The position numbers and the translations under genes were made by a program. Below are positions 60,367 through 64,000 of a DNA stretch of 64,000 bases, one piece after another. The stretch's first letter is position 1; each line of letters begins with the position of its first letter. Under the pieces are notes generated by a model. It was not told where the DNA came from, did not search any database, and worked only from the letters and a program-made list of their open reading frames with translations. The DNA is from Lysobacterales bacterium (GTDB lineage Bacteria > Pseudomonadota > Gammaproteobacteria > Xanthomonadales > Xanthomonadaceae): contig JADCRD010000001.1 of the NCBI GenBank assembly GCA_014946745.1, positions 1,610,427-1,674,426 of the forward strand, in the 5' to 3' direction.

Positions 60367-62040
60367 TCAATCGCCCTTGTTGCCCAGCTGCTCGCGCAGC
60401 AGCGCGCCCAGCTTGGTGGTGCCGCCGGCGGCGTTCTGGTACTCGTCCAGGACGTCCTGCAAGTCGGCCTCTTCCTTGGCGCGGATCGACAGCTGCAGAG
60501 TGCGGCCCTTGCGGTCCATGCCAATGAACTTGGCTTCGACCTTGTCGCCGAGGCGCAGGTGCTGGGTCGCGTCGTCGATACGCTCCTTGGCGATATCGGA
60601 AGCGCGCAGATAGCCCTCGATGCCGTCGGCCAGCTCGATGGTCGCGCCGCGCGCGTCCACTTCCTTGACCGTGCCGGTCAGGATGCTGCCCTTCGGATTC
60701 GCGGCCATGAACTGGCCGAACGGATCCTGCTCCAGCTGCTTGATGCCCAGCGAGATGCGCTCACGCTCGGGGTCGACTGCCAGCACCACGGCTTCGACGT
60801 TCTCGCCCTTCTTGAAGTTGCGGACGATGTCTTCGCCGGTGGCGTTCCAGCTGATGTCTGACAGGTGCACCAGACCGTCGATGCCGCCGTCGAGACCGAT
60901 GAAGATGCCGAAGTCGGTGATCGACTTGATCTGGCCCTCGACCTTGTCGCCCTTCTTGTGCATGGCGGCAAAGGCTTCCCAGGGGTTCGAGGTGCACTGC
61001 TTGATGCCGAGCGAAATGCGGCGACGCTCTTCATCGACGTCCAGCACCATAACCTCGGTCTCGTCACCGACCTGCACCACCTTGGACGGATTGACGTTCT
61101 TGTTGGTCCAGTCCATCTCGGAGACGTGCACCAGGCCTTCCACGCCCGGTTCGATCTCGACGAAGCAGCCGTAGTCGGTCACGTTGCTGACCTTGCCGAA
61201 GATGCGCGAGCCGTTCGGGTAACGGCGGGCGATGTTCTCCCACGGATCCTCGCCCAGCTGCTTCAGACCCAGGCTGACGCGGTTGCGCTCGCGATCGAAC
61301 TTCAGCACGCGAACGTCCAGCTCGTCGCCGACGTTGACGACTTCGGACGGATGACGCACGCGCTTCCACGCCATGTCGGTGATGTGCAGCAGGCCGTCGA
61401 TGCCGCCGAGGTCCACGAAGGCGCCGTAGTCGGTGAGGTTCTTCACCACACCCTTGACCACCGCGTTCTCCTGCAGGCGCTCCAGCAGCTGCTCGCGCTC
61501 GGCGCTGTACTCGCTCTCGACCACCGCACGGCGGGAGACGACCACGTTGTTGCGCTTGCGGTCGAGCTTGATGATCTTGAACTCGATGTCCTTGCCTTCG
61601 AGGTAGACCGGATCGCGCACAGGGCGCACGTCCACCAGCGAGCCCGGCAGGAAGGCGCGCACATCCTTGATGTCGACGGTGAAACCGCCCTTGACCTTGC
61701 CGCTGATGCGACCGGTGATGGTGGCGTTGGCTTCGAGGGCTTCCTCGAGCTCGTCCCACACCAGGGAGCGCTTGGCCTTTTCGCGGGACAGGACAGTCTC
61801 GCCAAAGCCGTTCTCGAGCGAGTCGAGTGCGACCTTGACCTCGTCGCCGACAGCGACTTCGATCTCACCCTGTTCGTTCTTGAACTGCTCGATCGGGACG
61901 ATGCCTTCGGACTTCAGGCCTGCGTTGACGACGACCACGTCGGAGCGGATCTCGACGATGGTGCCGACAACGATGGCGCCCGGCTTGAGCTTGGAGAGCT
62001 TTTCGCTCTGCTCGAACAGTTCAGCAAAACTTTCGGTCAT
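60367..62040 (-). CDS. rpsA: 30S ribosomal protein S1
   Basis: S1 delivers mRNA to the 30S subunit. It has 557 residues with six S1 domains in tandem, beginning [21 protein letters not shown] and [19 protein letters not shown]; later repeats include the [13 protein letters not shown] and [14 protein letters not shown] motifs. The ATG at 62040 is the usual start. The frame is open upstream to 62232, including an ATG at 62151 that would add a Ser/Gly-rich extension; I treat this as leader. No strong Shine-Dalgarno is visible, usual for rpsA, which autoregulates translation. It lies between cmk and ihfB as in other gammaproteobacteria. Confidence 0.97.
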   Translation of the reverse strand: MTESFAELFEQSEKLSKLKPGAIVVGTIVEIRSDVVVVNAGLKSEGIVPIEQFKNEQGEIEVAVGDEVKVALDSLENGFGETVLSREKAKRSLVWDELEEALEANATITGRISGKVKGGFTVDIKDVRAFLPGSLVDVRPVRDPVYLEGKDIEFKIIKLDRKRNNVVVSRRAVVESEYSAEREQLLERLQENAVVKGVVKNLTDYGAFVDLGGIDGLLHITDMAWKRVRHPSEVVNVGDELDVRVLKFDRERNRVSLGLKQLGEDPWENIARRYPNGSRIFGKVSNVTDYGCFVEIEPGVEGLVHVSEMDWTNKNVNPSKVVQVGDETEVMVLDVDEERRRISLGIKQCTSNPWEAFAAMHKKGDKVEGQIKSITDFGIFIGLDGGIDGLVHLSDISWNATGEDIVRNFKKGENVEAVVLAVDPERERISLGIKQLEQDPFGQFMAANPKGSILTGTVKEVDARGATIELADGIEGYLRASDIAKERIDDATQHLRLGDKVEAKFIGMDRKGRTLQLSIRAKEEADLQDVLDEYQNAAGGTTKLGALLREQLGNKGD

Positions 62041-62252
62041 GGGGTTGGTTTCCAGGTTGGACACACGGCCTGACGCGCCAAAACTTGCGCCGGCCACCGG
62101 CTGTGCGACGCCCTTCGAGCCTCCTGACGCATCAGGCTGGCTATCGGACATCTGTGGTTGATCCCGTGCCTTCATGGCTCGGGGCTTGGGGTTTCTGCTG
62201 CAGGGAAGGTCGGGCGGCCCGGCGCGAACCAAGCCCGCGCAGCTACGCCCAA

Positions 62253-62933
62253 TCAGCGCAGCACGGCGAGCACGCGTTCGATCACGGTGTCGACGGGAAC
62301 GCCGGTGGAATCGATGAGGACCGCATCGGCTGCGGGCTTCAGGGGGGCCACGGTGCGTTCGGCATCACGCGCATCGCGCGCGACAATCTCCTCCAGCAGA
62401 CCGGCGAGTGTAACCGCGAGGCCCTTATCCTTCAACTGCTTATAGCGACGATCGGCGCGCTCGGCCGCGCTGGCGGTGAGGAAGACCTTATGGGGGGCGT
62501 CGGGAAAGATCACCGTCCCCATGTCACGCCCATCCGCCACCAGCCCCGGCGCACGGCGAAACGCGCGCTGCTTGTCGAACAGCGCGGCACGGACGGGCGG
62601 CAGCGCCGCGATCGCGGAAGCGGCGGCGCCAGCGGTCTCGGTGCGCAGCTCATCGGTCGCATCAACGCCATCGACGAACACACGGGGCTCGCTGCCGTCA
62701 CGCTCCTCGAAGCGCACCGCGGTCTCGCGGGCAAGTCGCTCAAGCGCGGCCGCGTCGCTGAGATCGAGGTCATGCCAACCGGCCGCGAGGCCGACCGCGC
62801 GGTACAGCGCGCCCGAATCCAGAAAATGCCAGCCCAGCTGCCGGGCCACCGCCCTCGCCACCGTCCCCTTGCCGGAGCCCGAAGGGCCATCGATGGTCAG
62901 GACGGGCGGAGGGGTCGGAGCATTCGTGGTCAT
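62253..62933 (-). CDS. cmk: cytidylate kinase
   Basis: Cmk phosphorylates CMP and dCMP to the diphosphates using ATP. The P-loop [11 protein letters not shown] sits near the N-terminus, followed by [29 protein letters not shown] (CMP site), and [13 protein letters not shown] with the Arg-rich lid. The 226-residue length is normal. The ATG at 62933 is preferred to a GTG two codons upstream. It is encoded between aroA and rpsA in the conserved order. Confidence 0.96.
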   Translation of the reverse strand: MTTNAPTPPPVLTIDGPSGSGKGTVARAVARQLGWHFLDSGALYRAVGLAAGWHDLDLSDAAALERLARETAVRFEERDGSEPRVFVDGVDATDELRTETAGAAASAIAALPPVRAALFDKQRAFRRAPGLVADGRDMGTVIFPDAPHKVFLTASAAERADRRYKQLKDKGLAVTLAGLLEEIVARDARDAERTVAPLKPAADAVLIDSTGVPVDTVIERVLAVLR

Positions 62934-62975
62934 TCGCACAGTTTAGCGGCTGGGGCGATGCCGGCCTAGCCGCGA

Positions 62976-64000
62976 TCAGCCCGGTGTTTCGACGATCTCG
63001 AAGCCACAACCCTGCGCGAGCTGCACGAAACCGGGGAACGAAGTCGCCACGTTGGCGCAGTCCTCGATGCGCACCTCGCCCGTGCCGAGCTGGCCGGCGA
63101 TCGCGAAGCTCATGGCGATGCGATGGTCGCCGCGGGCGTGGACCGTGCCACCCCGAAGGGCACCGCCTTCGATGATCGCGCCGTCCGGCCGCTCTTCGAT
63201 GCGAGCGCCCAAGCTCTGCAGTCCTTCGGCCATGCTCTTGATGCGGTCGGACTCCTTGACCCGCAGTTCGGCGGCGCCGCTGACCGTGGTGACACCTTCC
63301 GCGCAGGCAGCCGCCACGAACAGCGCCGGGAACTCGTCGATCATGTCGGGCACGACGTGCTCGGGGATCACCGCTCCGCGAAGTCGCGCGTGGCGCACGC
63401 GCAGATCCGCCACCGGCTCACCGCCGTGCTCGCTGGGGTTCTCCAAGGTGAGGTCTGCGCCCATCAGCCGCAGCGCTTCCAGCAGACCGGTGCGACGCGG
63501 GTTGATGCCGACCTGTTCGATCAGCAGGTCCGAGCCAGGGATCAGGCTGGCGGCGACGACGAAAAAAGCGGCTGAGGAGAAATCGGCCGGCACCTGCACT
63601 TCGGTCGCACGCAGCGTCTGGCCGCCGCGCAGGCGAGCACGACCGGGCTCGAAGTCGATGTCGACGCCGAAGGCCGTGAGCATACGCTCGGTGTAGTCGC
63701 GGGTCGGGTGCGGCTCGATCGTCTCGGTTTCGCCCTGCGCATAGAGACCGGCCAGCAGCAGAGCCGACTTCACCTGCGCGCTGGCGACCGGCAGCTCATA
63801 GCGGATGCCCTGCAGTGCCGAGCCGCCGCGGATGCGCAGCGGCGGTCGCCCCTCGGGGGCGGTGTCGATCGCCGCGCCCATCTGCCGCAAGGGCAGCACA
63901 ACACGATTCATCGGTCGACGGCTCAAGGATTCATCGCCGACGAGTTCGCTGTCGAAGCCCTGCCCCGCCAGCAGGCCGGCGAGCAAACGCATGCCGGTGC
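62976..64000 (-). CDS. aroA: 3-phosphoshikimate 1-carboxyvinyltransferase (EPSP synthase), 3' part
   Basis: This is the C-terminal 341 residues of EPSP synthase, the shikimate-pathway enzyme joining shikimate-3-phosphate with PEP. Visible hallmarks are GTGMRLLAGLLAGQG at the window edge, LPVASAQVKSALLLAGLYA, HPTRDYTERML, FSSAAFFVVAASL, VPDMIDEFPALFVAA (catalytic Asp), LRVKESDRIKSMAEGL and HARGDHRIAMSFAIAG. The N-terminal third lies beyond 64000. cmk and rpsA follow. Confidence 0.97.
   Translation of the reverse strand, partial: TGMRLLAGLLAGQGFDSELVGDESLSRRPMNRVVLPLRQMGAAIDTAPEGRPPLRIRGGSALQGIRYELPVASAQVKSALLLAGLYAQGETETIEPHPTRDYTERMLTAFGVDIDFEPGRARLRGGQTLRATEVQVPADFSSAAFFVVAASLIPGSDLLIEQVGINPRRTGLLEALRLMGADLTLENPSEHGGEPVADLRVRHARLRGAVIPEHVVPDMIDEFPALFVAAACAEGVTTVSGAAELRVKESDRIKSMAEGLQSLGARIEERPDGAIIEGGALRGGTVHARGDHRIAMSFAIAGQLGTGEVRIEDCANVATSFPGFVQLAQGCGFEIVETPG

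Overview
The window is ordinary chromosome from a high-GC gammaproteobacterium, most likely a member of the Lysobacterales (Xanthomonadales). This rests on several conserved gene orders: clpA-clpS, nudJ-mnmA-hflD, yoaA-tsaB, rng-yhdP, and aroA-cmk-rpsA-ihfB-lapA-lapB. It is also supported by envelope and secreted protein families of the type I associate with that order. I see no rRNA, tRNA, CRISPR array, insertion sequence, integrase or prophage. Long open frames opposite real genes are a by-product of the high GC content.

Layout. 1-10 kb: the start of clpA, clpS, nudJ-mnmA-hflD, a DUF1801 gene, tsaB and yoaA, a small lipoprotein and PBP1b. 10-20 kb: a very large triple-glycosyltransferase fusion, then the YhdP-RNase G pair. 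20-24 kb: a translationally coupled sensor kinase with two response regulators (HDOD output and a decayed HD-GYP output). 24-34 kb: a TerC-like DUF475 membrane protein, ssb, ispB, a dienelactone hydrolase, a GNAT, an esterase and a large secreted VIT/VWA/DUF2135 protein. 34-49 kb: an accessory stretch with a cysteine-free glutaredoxin-like protein, greB and a 1527-residue secreted Calx-beta/Ig repeat protein with an IPTL-CTERM-like tail. It continues with a cassette of three tail-collar (microcystin-dependent-protein-like) paralogues plus GNAT, DUF6916 and a Tat-exported protein, then a DUF5916 barrel protein and a secreted zinc protease. 48-64 kb: a small phosphatase/NTF2-like pair, DUF3025-rimO, a secreted beta-propeller protein, then an envelope polysaccharide block (galU, a WbpM/PglF-type dehydratase, a WecA-type transferase, lapB, lapA) leading into ihfB, rpsA, cmk and aroA.

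The most interesting non-coding signal is a family of about 150-nt structured intergenic elements, with six recognisable copies (3416-3575, 14637-14785, 24093-24234, 28349-28490, 48264-48373, 51592-51741). They share a core and two copies are almost entirely built of hairpins. Five of the six lie just after a stop codon on the same strand as the gene. The copy at 3416-3575 ends in CTAG inverted repeats that supply the stop codons of both convergent flanking genes. The most interesting protein-level signals are the tail-collar cassette, a shared C-terminal LFAxGFE tail on two unrelated secreted proteins, the kinase with a catalytically dead HD-GYP partner, and the cysteine-less glutaredoxin.
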